Below, in pieces: positions 13,210 through 26,800 of a stretch of 64,000 nucleotides of DNA (position 1 is the first letter of the stretch; every line of letters begins with the position of its first letter). Under the pieces are notes generated by a model. That model was given only the letters and a program-made list of their open reading frames with translations. It was not told where the DNA came from and did no database searches. The translations under genes and the position numbers were made by a program. This DNA is from Nymphalis io (lineage: Eukaryota; Arthropoda; Insecta; Lepidoptera; Nymphalidae), in the NCBI RefSeq assembly GCF_905147045.1, contig NC_065902.1, forward strand, positions 1,371,377-1,435,376, in the 5' to 3' direction.

Positions 13210-16200
13210 TTAAGTGTCTCCAGGCAGAGTAGGTGGTAACGTTGTAAATCGTTTCGGCACGAATGAAGGTCGCAGCGGTCTTATTGGTTTTATAAACAAT
13301 TTCCTCTCAGTTGTCGACCGTGGCGACTCAGTAGTGAAGGTTTTTGCTACTTTAGGCGTAATAGATTTCTTTCTTAAATCCACAGGTATGTTTTGTGCCC
13401 TATTCCCTGAGAATCGTGATATACTTGGATTAAAACTGGACGTTTTGTTATTTCTTTGAATGGTTCTTGGTGTTATATTTATTTTAGCCGTGGTTCGCGT
13501 CACCGAACTAAATTTGGTGAGATTTGAGGGTTTGATAGGTCTCCTTGGAAGACCGTATTTTGCTCTTTTAGCATCTAGTGCAGATATCTTTAATGTGGTT
13601 ATCTCTTCTTGGACGGTATCTGTAGTCACGGGTATTTCAGTAGAAGTTAGTAATGTTGAATGATGCGTTTCTGTTATTTTTTCAACCATTACTTGTTCTG
13701 GTATTGCTTCAGTTGTAGTTAATAGTTCTACAATAGGACTCGTCCTGATGTTTTCTGTTATCACTGACGTTGTTTGTGTATTAGTCGTTGTCGTTGAGAA
13801 TGTTGTATTATTACTGGGTGGACTATTTGTTGTAGATAATACAGTTTCGTTAATATGGGTTGTTTGAGGAGACTGTTTCAAAATAGATATACTAATGGGA
13901 TATTTTACTGTAGACTCCACAATAACAGAAGGTCCTTTTAATTCTTTACCTCTTGCAAAAGTTTCTATACTTCGACTCATTTGCGGTTTAATTATTTTTA
14001 TTTTGAGAAGGTTAGCTTCTTCTTCTTGAGTAGGTACAGGGGCAGAATAAACAACAAATGGCTGTTTACTTTTATCGTCAGTAACTTTTCTCGCCATGAT
14101 TGGATTTTCCGTTTGAAATAAGGCTTCTAAAGGCAATGTCGATGGATCTGTCAACATTAAACGCGGCGTTACTACTTCAAAACTTTTAGCAGATTTAACC
14201 TGTTTTATTTTTTCATTCTCATAGGCAGCAGGGATGAATTGCCAGTTTGAATTGTATGTTAGATCGTCTTCGAGTTTTTCAACTTTTTTGTCATCATTTA
14301 CGTAACTTAAGAAATCATCGTCTGATATATGCTCCACTTGACCTTTTTCCAAATATTTTAGTTGGTCAGATACTATATTGATATGTCTATAACCTTCATT
14401 CATACTCTCTGAAGCGACAAGGTTTTCTTTTGGAATATCTAAATAGTCAACTAATGCTCTTGCGTTACGAGCTTCATCAATTCGAATAGGATTATCTGGA
14501 GGATTATCTACGGGATATACATGTCCGAGTTTAGTCAAGTAAATCGGGATTTCATCTTCTACTATTTTGATGAGGCTGTATCTACTAACTTCGCCAATTT
14601 TATCCACTGTAGGTTTTTTCTCAACCATTACTTTACCTTCTTCGATGAGAGTAGTTTCATTGTTTTTATTTAATCTATGTTTATCTAGTTTTGAAGATAC
14701 TTCAACGACCCTACTTATTGAAAATAATTTATTAAATTGAGTTTTCACTATAGGTGCAACGGGAGCAATTTGACTTGTAGTTTCGGGTTCGTCAGTTGTA
14801 GTTTCAAAATTATTTTCAACTATTCTTGTAGTAGGCGTATCCCCTACAGTTTCGGTATCAGTTTCCATATCTGTTTGGTTTATTATTCCTGAATCTTGAG
14901 TACTTGGATAATTTGTAGTGAATTCCAAATAATCATCAGAACTATTATCTATTTCCATAGGAGTCTCAGTTTCATTTTCAGTGTCGTTAGAGGATAATGT
15001 CTGAGACGGAATTGAGGTGCTTGTCTCTGTCATATAAAGATATTCATCAGTTTCAGTTGTTGTCTGTTCATTTTCTTTTATAATAGAATCGATTGTTGTT
15101 TCTACTATTACGCTCTTTGTAGTATAAAGAGGCTGTTTCGTTGAATTTTTCAAATTTACATTTTGGATTGATTTAGGTACATTGTAACCAGGTGGTACAT
15201 TTTGAACGCGTTTTTTAGTATCATTTACTGGTTTATTACCTCCAAATCTATTGTAGACTGTCGTTTTGTTTTGATTATTTCCAATCAAACGTCGAGGGAT
15301 TTCTGTAGTGGACGTTGAAGTCCTAAAAGTGTTTGAATTTATAATTTTAGGTTTAAATTGCGGTCTTTTAGATGAAGGTTTGAATGTTACTGGTGGTTCT
15401 TCATCTTCATAAATTTCTTCTTCTGGTGTTTCTTTTAAATCATCTTCTTCATTATATGTTTCTTCTTCTTCGTCTAAATCGTCGTCATATTCTTCTGAAT
15501 CAGGTTTTCTTGTAAAAAGTTTAGTAGGTGGAACAAAAACAAAAGGATTTTCTGGTTCTTCATCCAGAATTTCTTCATCCGAATACTCTTCCTCATCTTC
15601 TAATTGGAATTTGGGCGTTGTCCTAACCGTAGGGAATGTTCTCCTAGTAAATGTCCTGGAAAACAAGGGCCGTTTAGTGGTTCCTCTACTAAAGAAACCT
15701 GGCCTTTCAACAGTTGAAGGACTAGTGTATGCTCCAGGATTATACTTTCGGCTAAATGTTCTACTACTAGATGGTGTAGCCTCAGTTGTAGATGTAAATA
15801 ATCTTTTAGGTGGTCTGTATGGTAATCTTGATCTTGGCGAAGGTGATGTTAGTTGTGTAGTGCTAGTTGTAGTAGTCTCAACTGACGTTTCAGTTTCACT
15901 GAGTGATAACTCAGTAGTAGCTATTTCTTCAACAACAATTTTACGTGTAATATTTTCTGTTGTCGTAGCACTTTCTGAGTCAGTTTCGTTTCTTTGTGAT
16001 ATTTTGCTGTTATCTTCTATTAATGATGAAGCACTCTCAGTACTTGTTTCTGTATTCTCCATATCATCTTTTATTAAAGTTGGTTCCTTGTTATCTGATA
16101 AACTTAATTTCATTTCTTCGGTATTAAGAACGACTTCTGGTTTTTCTTCTTTTTCTGAAGTGACAATTTTTTCTTCCACTTCTTTATTTTCATCCTTTTT

Positions 16201-17965
16201 TATTGTCTCAATGTCTTGTTCTATAATAACGGTTTCAGTTTGAACTTGTAGTCTGGGTGTATCAGGTAAAATTTCTTTAAGTAATTCAGTATTTTGTTCT
16301 AAGCCTTCATCAATTTCTGTGGTAGTTCTATATTCATCGATAGATGGCACAGAAGCAGTTGTTATTCGAGTTTTTTCTCCATAATTAATAAAGTCTTTTG
16401 GTGGATCTTTAAATCCAGCATTAATTAAACCTACAGTTTTCGTCACTGTTTCAGAGTCATCATCGATTGGCTTTAACTTTTTTCTTATAATTTTGCGAAT
16501 TCGGGTAATTGCTGTAGTAGTTTCTGTATTAGATAAAGGTACTTCAGACGTGGACGGTGTTGGCCGCCTTCGAATAACTCTAAACTTTCTTTTTCCGTTT
16601 TTATCTGAACTAGATTCCTCAGAAGGTATAATTTCTAACCTTTCTGCTGATGTTTTTGATTTCTTTTGTGATTCTTCATCTGCTGTTGTTCCATCATGTT
16701 CATTTTCTTCTATAGCAGTTTCTGATAAAGTAATATCATCATTTTTGTTATCTATTTCTTCATCATCATTTTCTGAAATTAATCTCGGTCTAGTCGTTGA
16801 TTGTCGAGATGGGAATGGTAATTTCCTAGCTTGAAATATTGGTGGTGATACTGATGATGACTGTGTCCTTCCTCTTGTATACGATAAGCGAGAACGTGTC
16901 CTCTGAGTTACAGAGTCAATTTCATTTTCTAATTTATTTTCAGATAGACTTGTAGTTGAAATAGTTCTCGCAAAAGGACGAGGAGTAAATCTGGCAAAAG
17001 AAGGACGTCTTCGATTTAAAGAAGACTCTGTTGTGACAGATTTACCGATAGCCTGTGTTGTGAACGAAGGAAATTTACCTCTCCCTCTTGGAAAAATACT
17101 AGGTCGCCTTTCATCTATAGTAGCAGCAGAAACTTCACTATCTTCAGCTTTATCAGCAATAGTCGTGGGAGCTCTGGCGCGTATCTTCTCAATGTTGTCT
17201 ATAGTAACTTCTTCATTTTCATTAATTTCGGAACTATCTACGTCAATTGGTGTTAACGATATTACCTCATCTTTGCTCAATTGTGGCCGAAACTCACCTC
17301 TTGAAATCGACGATGCAGCGGCAGGAATCGAATCACCATTACGTGAAGTTTGTAATCTACTCCTAAACCTTTTAATGACACCGCTATTACCGTCGGTTTT
17401 TACACCATCAACTTCTCGACTGTCAGGAGTAGTTGACCTAATTTTCCTTACATTTTCTATTGCTTCGTTTGATTCTGATATCTCGTTGGGTTGAGATAAT
17501 GGTCTACGTCTACGGATGAATGAATAATTCCTAGAACTTACCTGAGTTGTAGAAATGGGGACTGCTGTTGTGGTGGGCGTGGTAGATCCTCGGCGTCTCA
17601 ATATAGAACCTCTTGTTGATAAAGTAGGTGGAGGTGGTGGAGTGGTCGTCGTAGTCGTGGGTGTGGTTGTTATAATCGTCGTCGACGTAGTTGTTGTATC
17701 CGGTTCAGGCAACTCCGTTGTTTGAGTAATTATAGAAGAAGTTTCAGGTGGATTTTCTACCTCTTCTGAACTTGGTCCGTTTAATAAGGATGATATTTGA
17801 ACAGATAGGATTGTGGTCGGCTCAGGACTACTTGGTTCCTCGATAGGAATAAGAGTGGTAGACCTTGTTCTGATAACAGAAGTGTACTGCGGTTGTGCTG
17901 ACTGCGAACTAATTTCTCTTTCTAATGCTGTCTCTTGATATTTTTCCTCTTCTGATTCTTGATAT
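13210..17965 (-). CDS. Cht6: Cht6 giant terminal exon (Ser/Thr/Arg/Glu-rich tail)
   Basis: A single open exon of 4,756 nt, 1,584 codons plus TAA at 13212-13210. The acceptor TTTTAG at 17966-17967 starts it with YQESEEEKYQETALE. The N-terminal third is Thr/Pro/Arg-rich (TTTTTTPPPPP, SFIRRRRPLS, FRVIRRRPTPS). The middle has acidic EEEE/DEED patches and many NxT/S sites. A less simple stretch, encoded at about 13880-14770, contains IPIYLTKLGHVYPVDNPP, GYRHINIVSDQLKYLEKG and SNWQFIPAAYENEKI. The end returns to Thr/Arg/Pro-rich sequence and finishes PTLPGDT. No known domain recognised. The length and bias fit the very long C-termini of Cht6 proteins. Antisense open frames here reflect codon bias. 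Confidence 0.92.
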
Positions 17966-20769
17966 CTAAAATTAAATATAATTTATTTTAATTAAAAATT
18001 GCTGCTTTCAATTAAAACGTTAAATTTAACTTAATATTATAATAATAAATTACAAATTTGCAATTACTTACTTTAGAGTAGTAGTTTCAGCGGTTGGCCG
18101 CGTTCTCCTTATGGTAACATATTCGGGAGTATTCTCGCGTCGCGAGCTCGCTATGTCCAGTGAATTGGGTGACTCGGCAACGGCCACGTATGGCTCGACA
18201 CGTTCGAACAAAGCATTTCTGGTAAATTTAATTTACAATCAGTCAAATAAAATAAAAATTGTGTAAAAAATAAACTATGTCACACACACACGCACTGTTC
18301 TTGAACTACCAAGATACAATAGTAATAATAACAATAAATAAAACCAAAATACAGAAAACATATACACATTAAATTTATATGTCTTACTTTTCTGAACATA
18401 CTTCAAATAATAGATATATAGATAGTGGATATTAAATCACAGCAGATAAACATTAAAAGCTAAGATATTCCACTTAGTAGAATCGCGCATTCCAAATGCA
18501 TGGCATGGTTAGTAGTAAATGTTTGGTGGTAAAATAGTACAGTTTACGTGTTCAAAATAGCACTAAAAAGTATTTCTCACCTAGAGTCGTCAGGTGCGTC
18601 TGTTGCTGCTGTGGTTGGTCTCGATCTTCGAATATTCACATATTGAAGTGGTTTTGCTGTTGTTCCGATTGAGTTGTCATAATCAGTCCGCTGTTGGACT
18701 CTCGTTCTGGATATTTGTGAAACTTCTTCTGATTCTTCTTCCTCTTCCTCTTCCTCGCTTTCTCCTGATAATGGCGTCGTTGATGAGACAGCAGGTCTCG
18801 AACGGTTTATCGTTACGTATCTGTATAAAATCAAAGCTTTTAGTTAAGCAATTCCTTATATAATCAAAATTCGTATCATTGGGATACAATATACCGAAGA
18901 ATGTATGTATAACTATTATATTCCAACAGCATATTTATATCTATTGATATATTTGAAGTGTTTATTTGTACAACAATTATTTAATTACATATTAATAACT
19001 AGGTTCAGCTTGCGACTTCGCCCGTGTTATGTACGTTTCCTTATCTGTCCCTTTGACCACGTATATGCAAAACATCATAATGATCGGTTGAGTAGTTAAG
19101 ACGAGAAAGCGTAACAAACAAACACATTCACAACTCAATTTATAATATTAGTTAGGATTTACGTGTATCAAATTTCAAAATAGATATTATTTAAAACTCA
19201 CTGTGGCCTTTCTTTTCTGAGTAGTCTGTTTTTGTCGGGTGATGGTTCGATTCCAGCGTTTTGTGGTCCTCGACGACTGTTCTGAACGGGATTTTCCGTT
19301 ATGCTGTTATCACCATATCTGATAAAAAATATAATTGCGTCTTTAATCAATGAAGTCAATTAAAATAAGCGGAATCTAGTAAAGTAAAAGTATAAATAAA
19401 AAAAAAATCTCGATTCGATATTATAAATAATATGTGCATAATATATATAATATTTGTATATACATATTAGGTATTGTATACATAAAAAATCAGAGCATAA
19501 CAAATCAATCAACTTCATTTTATAAATATATCATTTTAAGTTGTACGTAGGCATTTATTTTGTAATTGCTATTTATATTTTTTTGTTAAAATTATTTTTG
19601 TTTTAAGCTTTTAGTTAAATAATTTTTATAGGTTTTTTTTCAGTAAGGCACTTATAAGAGCTTTACTAAAATAATGCAGTGCCTTTTAGAATTTTAGCGT
19701 ATTTTAGCGTATATAATGATCAATGTTCAATCTCTCAATGTTTACGAAATCTACGATATGTTGAATAGATAAAGAAACAATAGAATCAATTAAAACCAGC
19801 ACGAAATCGAAGTGTACTCTTATTACACTTTCAGAGGTGACTTTTATCATTATATATGAACAAAAAAAGTATTAACAATCTGATATCTTTCTTCTATTTT
19901 ACCGTCGCCTATAAAAACAATCGGCCACATAATTATTAATATAAATCGAACTATGTGTTTCAATAAAAACTTAACAGCTTACTTAATATTCATTGAATTT
20001 TATAAGTCCTATGAAATATTATTCGGGATATTATGCAATACATAACGTCAAACGGATTCATATCCTTCCTTCTATATATATTTCACCCACTTGTTCTTGC
20101 CCCTGGTCCTCTCGAGAACACGCTGGTAGAGTTTGGTGTTGATGGCGGACGGTGGCACGGTGACGGCGGCTCCCGGTGTCCCTGACAACTTGAGCTGTTT
20201 TTCCAACTGTTCTACTCCACCTGATAATTTTATTAAAATCACAGAATTATATTATGATTCATGATTCAGCCCAATTAAACAGATTCAGATATTTAAATAT
20301 ATGAATTCAAATATTTTTGTTACTTTTTTTTATGTTGCAATTTATATTTTAATATCATTATATAACATTATATATCTCACGCTCTGCAAAGCCTCAAGCA
20401 CAGACTACAGTAATGAAACATAAATATTGTTGCATATAAGAATTAATATGCACATACCGACTTTCTTGATGAGATCGATCAGCTCTTTGATAACTTTAGG
20501 ATCTTCAGAATCTATGTCAGCTGCTTCATCGGAATCTACTTCTTCTTCGTCTTCTTCGCTTGACTGGAATAAAATTAACTGACTCAGGGTTTTGTTTACT
20601 ATTTTTATCTGGTATAATAGTAACATTATACCAGATAAAAATTAGGTAATACCTAAAAATACTGACGTGCTTAAACATTTTGTTATTTAGTTTAGTTTTA
20701 TAGTAATGGTTTTTTTTAATCAGATAATGTTTCTGATATATACATAAGGCAGCAATCTGCAGCTTTATA

Positions 20770-20806
<37 letters not shown>

Positions 20807-23800
20807 CAGCACCATAAGATTTTGCACAAAGCTCTACCACCAGTAAAACCATTACGACATGAATATAATAACTTGCTATTATTAATAAGCAAATATGATA
20901 TATATTTTACGTATCTCGTGTAGTTAAAATAATTTCTCTGTCCACTTCCACATAGAAGGATAAAATCAAACAGGTAGGACTAGCATGCATACAAGCTACA
21001 CATGCTTCGTAATTCGCTCTTACCAGCATTTAGCATGATTTTTTGCGAGCTACGGGCATGGGTTTCAAATATATAATAAATAGCGTGTACCACCAGTTCA
21101 CGGTCCTTTTTTTGAACACACTCACTTTATCTTGGTCTGTATGATTACCTCAGGTTCAGGTGTCGTAGTTGTAGTAGATGAGGTCCTGAACAGCAAAGAA
21201 CTTCTGGACGTCAATCTGATAGGTCGCCTTGTGGTAGTCGTGGTTGTTGTGGTCGTGGTTGTGGAGACAGTTGTCTTAGCTGTGGTAGGTTTAGTGATTG
21301 CCTTCGTGGTGGCGGTTGGCTTCTTGCAGAGGACGTTTCGGGCAAAGTCACAGGAGTCGGCCGCCTTGTTGAAGTAAAGGCCTGCGATATTCGATTATAT
21401 AACTATACTAGTACATATACATATTTATCATCTACATATACAGTTCTTAATTAATTTTCAGATAACGATTGTGTTTCGCAACTTAAAGTATGCATAATTT
21501 GAAATTAAAAAGTTGTTAGGAAAATGCTTATTAATAAAAAAAAAAATTAATTGTCAATGACATTATTATAGTATCGATAAGAAGAGTATCGTGAGATAAT
21601 AATCGAATTGGAACCTGTTCCAGTAAACAGCGTTCGAATATATATGAAGTAGGTAATTGTTTTTTATACCAATTTTATTATTAGGTATTTATTTCAGTAT
21701 ATTACGTTATAGGTAATATGCCTTCTAATATACATATTTACACGAGTAATTTAAATAAGTGTATAAATACACATTATATTATTATTATATACATAATGCA
21801 ACCATATCAGGTAGAAATTGAATCCGCAACCCAGGAGTTGAAGGCTGGGTTACTATGGTCAGGCGCCAACGGGCTAATCTATGTATGTCTATTATGATAT
21901 GCACAAAAGGGAGAATCGTAAATCTAAAAATAAAGCTAAGACGATCAAATTCTTACCAGATGGGCAAGTAAACTGATGAGCCACGATGCCAAGATCTGAG
22001 GGACCGGAGTCAAGACACCAGAAGTACTTCTTGCAGTCTCGAGGATGTTGGAAGAACCCTTCTTCTTTGCATTTGAAGTCTGAAATTTAAATATAAATAT
22101 AATAAAATTATGTGATTTATGTATATTATTAAAAAATTAACACTCGTAAAAACATAGTCAGAAGAAGTGAGGTGAAGTGTCTTAACATCTTATCTTACCT
22201 GAGCCTGCATCAGGAGTGGTGGGTGGTTCCGGAGTGATGATGTTCCAACTTGGAGTCGTACTTATTGATGTACTAGCGCTTTTACGTTTGCTACTCCTAA
22301 AACATTGTAAAATGTATTCATTTATTTGTAAAATATATCAAATGTTTATTTATTATTCTTGATTTTGTTATGTTAATTTAGCTTTTGGTCATATTTTTTA
22401 TAATTTAAATTAAGAGGTACCAGTGATAGAAGGTACGTAGTTATAGTATATAAGTAGTACATTACTTATATTACTCTTATAGTATATACTGTGTTTTTAT
22501 AGTTGTATTTAAAAAAATATAAAATTAACAACGCAAGAAAAAAGCGCTTTGGCTCCGCTATTGTTTTTAATTTATACGACATATTTCTTACTTGGTTGGC
22601 TTTGGTGTAGTAGTAGTGGTAGTTGTGGTAGTGGTAGTAGAACTAGACTTTGGACGGTTTCTTCTGCGACCACCAGCTCTTGATTGTTTAGGTTTCTCCT
22701 TTACAGTTAACTGTCTGTCAGTCGATCTAGAATAGAATATATTAACATTTCAAAATACGAATAAGCAATTACAGTGTCAGATTTGAATTTTTTGTGACGA
22801 AAGTGTAATTGGACAATTCTTTTATTCGACACGCAAAAAAAGACAGAAGTTAAAATTGGAAAATTTGAACACATATTTCACATATTATTGACATTATTGA
22901 CATTGTCATTATTACCCTAGAGACTTGATATCACAAAAGCAGGCGAGATATTGGAACGATTTAATTTCTTAAGTATCCATCCAATCAATAGCCAATTAGT
23001 TTACCTCGTATAAACAAACTGTAAATTAAAATCAGAAATAACACTAGTCTATAATTTACAATACATTGTAAACCAATATCTACACGGACGAACCAGTATG
23101 TACCAGAACGAACGTATGTAGAACTATATATACCAGAAACAATAAAATTTGCTATTGTAACTCAAAGTTATGTAATTGACTTAACTTACCCGAGTTTAGA
23201 GACGTACGCCTCTTTGGCAGCTTCGATCAGCGGATAGGGTTTCCCGTGGCAGGTACCTCGGAAATCGTCGTTGTCGATCGACCAAAACATTATACCTGGT
23301 AGATTAAATAAATAATACGTAAATTTTGTCAAATCCATAATATTGGTATAAGTAAAAAATATATAAATGGACGGCATTTGAGCCACATTTTTTTTAACAT
23401 ACATAAAGCAATGTTATGTTAACTATCACAATTTTTAAAGCGAGATTTACCACGTGTTCCTCTTTATCCAATATTACATTAAAACAAACCTCCAAGTCCA
23501 TTCTCAGCGACGTATTCTCCTTTCTTCTTGACGATGTCAATGTCATCGTAGCCGACCCACTGGTTGCCTTTATAAGCTACAGGACCCATTGCATTTTTGT
23601 TTGGATACATAATGGTCCAATCCTCTTCTTCTTCTTCTTCCGAGTCTTCATCTGAAGACGAATCTTCTTCATATTCTTCATCGGACGAGATTGCACGTTT
23701 CTTGTTCTTCGGTTTCAGTGCTTCACAAATCTGGGGTATGTAATAATTATTATTGGATATTATGTTAGGAAACGGAAACTGAATAAAAGTCTATGGATAA

Positions 23801-26800
23801 AAAATTGCGCGAATGCACACTTAGAAAAAAAGTTAATATCCAATACCAATGTAACTGAGATTGAATCCCTTTTTTGGACCGAACTTAAATAGAATCATTG
23901 AAATCGGTTCATAAACAAAAACAATTATATCTAAACATTGTTATCAAATATCATTCTTCTTTTTTTGAAATCAGTTAAAAATTAAATAAAATTCCACTTA
24001 GATAGGGACACTTAATCATAAATTATGCAAAAAATGTTCCGCACCCAATGGCAGATGTAGAAAAATATCTCAAATATTCACCTCGTAATATGCCAAGTAT
24101 CCCTTCTCCCTGGTAGCGTCTCCTTGTTCACCAGGCCCGTCAGCGGGTGAGCCGATCTCCACCGCATCAGCATTGAAGAGCGTGTACGAACGTCCATATG
24201 TTGGAATTCCGAGCACCAGTTTGTCAGCATCCGCACCATTTTCGAGATAAAATTTAATGGTGTAATCCTAAAGAAAAGAAATACTTTATTATATTACACT
24301 TACTATTACAACAGGGCTGTTCTGTAAGAACAAACTCAAAATTCACTGCAGAATTTTGCAAACGGTCGTGAAATATCAGAACATGTGACATTCATCATAC
24401 TAATTGTAACATTTATATTATACAATTCAAGCATTAAAATAGTATATATCACCATAAGTCGGTTGTCAATATTTCACGGTTGATTAATGAAGAAAGTTTT
24501 TACGGATAGCACTTCTGTAATCTTTAAAAAAGGGTATCTTTTTGAATTAAAAAAAAAACTATTCTTAACCAATGAAATATATTACGTTCTTTTTTTAAAT
24601 TTATAGATTAGGTAACTCCAGCACAGCTTATAATTATATAAAATAGATATGCGAATTTTTTTTTATCAGTTAAGGGCTATATGATTTTAACAGAAATATG
24701 ATATTTCGAGAAATTGTAGAAGTGTCGAGATTCCTTTTTTTTTTAAATATTTCCTTAATAACAAAGAACAGACTTTAATCTAGCAGTAGCATATTTCAGA
24801 GAGATTACTTGTTATTATATTTAAAATATCAAGAATTACTCACAATATTAAGTTCGTTGTCTACACTGTACTCGTTCGGTTCTTCGAGAGGGTACAGCGG
24901 CGCGTGGTGGTTGACGGCGGGTTCGAAAGCTGAGTGATAGTCATATGTTAGGAGGTTCATCCAGTCCAGGTACCTGAAATTCATGTCAAAACTCCTTTAT
25001 ATGTACGGATTGTAGACAAGTCACATCTTTAAAGCAGGCCATATCGCTTTAATACTGACACCGCCTAGGGACCATGGGGATACATAAAAGCATTTACCAT
25101 TGAGAAATAAAAACAATTACCCTTCTCTTAAGGAGAAGATTTAGGCTTATTCCATCACGCAGCTTCAGTGCAGAATGGTATGCATGTGGCGGACTGTCAT
25201 CCAACAGATCATGAAGGTTACCTATGTTTCTCCATCACAGGGTATGAATTATATAAATGCTAATTAAGTCCACGTAAACCTAGTAATATTCGCAGGGACT
25301 TAAACCCGCACTCTTTGTTTAATATCCATGTAATCATCAATCCACTGAGCGATGGGCCTTTTTTTATTGAACATTCCTAAGATATATTTTTACTGCAGTT
25401 TGGCTTCAGAAAATGTGATGTACCTATCCAGATATCTTAGACCCTCCCACCAAGAATTTCAAAAGTGATAAATTTATAATAATGAACATATAATAATATT
25501 AATTTTTATAATAATATTACTTTAGCCAGCCAGCTATTTATGATGTGTTAATATAATTGATGTAATTTATAAAATTTATTTGCAAGTTTTTTAAGCAATA
25601 TAAAGCGAAAGTGTTAAATGGTATCTAAGTTTTTTTGATTATCGTAAGTAATAAATAAATTAGAAACTCAATAAATTTTAATTAAGCGCAATTAATGTTG
25701 TTGTGTTTTTGTTAAGGAAATATTATGATTTAAAATTCACATTAATTAAAATAACACCTCAGAGAGGATGTATTGCATTCCAAAGTCAAAAAAATAACGA
25801 CAGTCAAGAATTGCTTACGGCTTACTTATTTTGGTGTTCTATAAAAAAATATAGTATTTAATGATGTATAAAACATGCGTGGGAATTATGAAAATTTATT
25901 ATTATTTTTAAACGAATTTCAATCTTCTAGCAATCGAAATAAAGCTTAAAATAACCAAACAAGTTTTCATCAAATGAACCTAAGATTTCATTCATTATAG
26001 ACTTTACATCCTTGTGATAAAGTCAAATTAAGCTTCAATAACAATGGATGTATCATTAAGAAAAATACAAGTAAATGGGTATTGAATATTGATATCTTCA
26101 AAGGTCAAGGTCTTAAAGGAAGCTCCGAACTGCCATTAATAATTCTACAACTACCTACATATTCCATATATGGGATGCGAACGAGTGCCGGTCACGCATG
26201 CTCTGATGAGCCTACTAATTAAATTTGCATTGGATTATAGGTCTGTGAAATTTATTATCAAGGAATTGATGGCTTAGTAAAGTGAAAAAACATTTGTCCT
26301 TTTTTTTGTTTTTATTATTGAAGATCCAAGATAGCTCTCAACGGGCTTAATACCACTGGATAGAAAAATAACAGTCTGTAAAGTAAAGCACTGTGCTTTT
26401 TCTCTCCTCTTGAGAAGTTTTGGAGTTTATTCTACCACGCTACTTTAATGTGGGTCGTGGAATAAGTCATGTTGGGGATATAGGAAGGAGGACTGGCAAA
26501 TGGGATACTTGGTTGGTATGTGGTAACTGCCAACCTAATACATTCGCGCTTTTAGAAATTTTAACCAATAATTATAGGACCAATACGCACAAACTTTCGG
26601 AACTAAGAAGTTCCTCGTGAATCCTGGTTTACTTTCCCTTCAAACTGGAACAAAACTATACTAATTAGCACTATTTAGTGGCAAAGGCAAGATTATTACA
26701 GCATAATGTATAGACAATTATAATTAGGTTTTATTACATGATAAATCAAACCTCGTCGCATTAACACGAATAGTCTAGACAAAAATAGACTTGGAAAGAA

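Noticed and set aside
15611..16243. 210-codon plus-strand open frame, and others at 13214-13663, 16493-16834 and 17033-17494
   Set aside because: They lie opposite the Cht6 terminal exon. Their Val/Ser/Leu-rich translations are what the complement of Thr, Glu and Arg codons gives, and they have no domain or exon structure.
21132..21377. 81-codon plus-strand frame with a poly-Val run
   Set aside because: Complement of the Thr-rich linker and CBM14 exon of Cht6.
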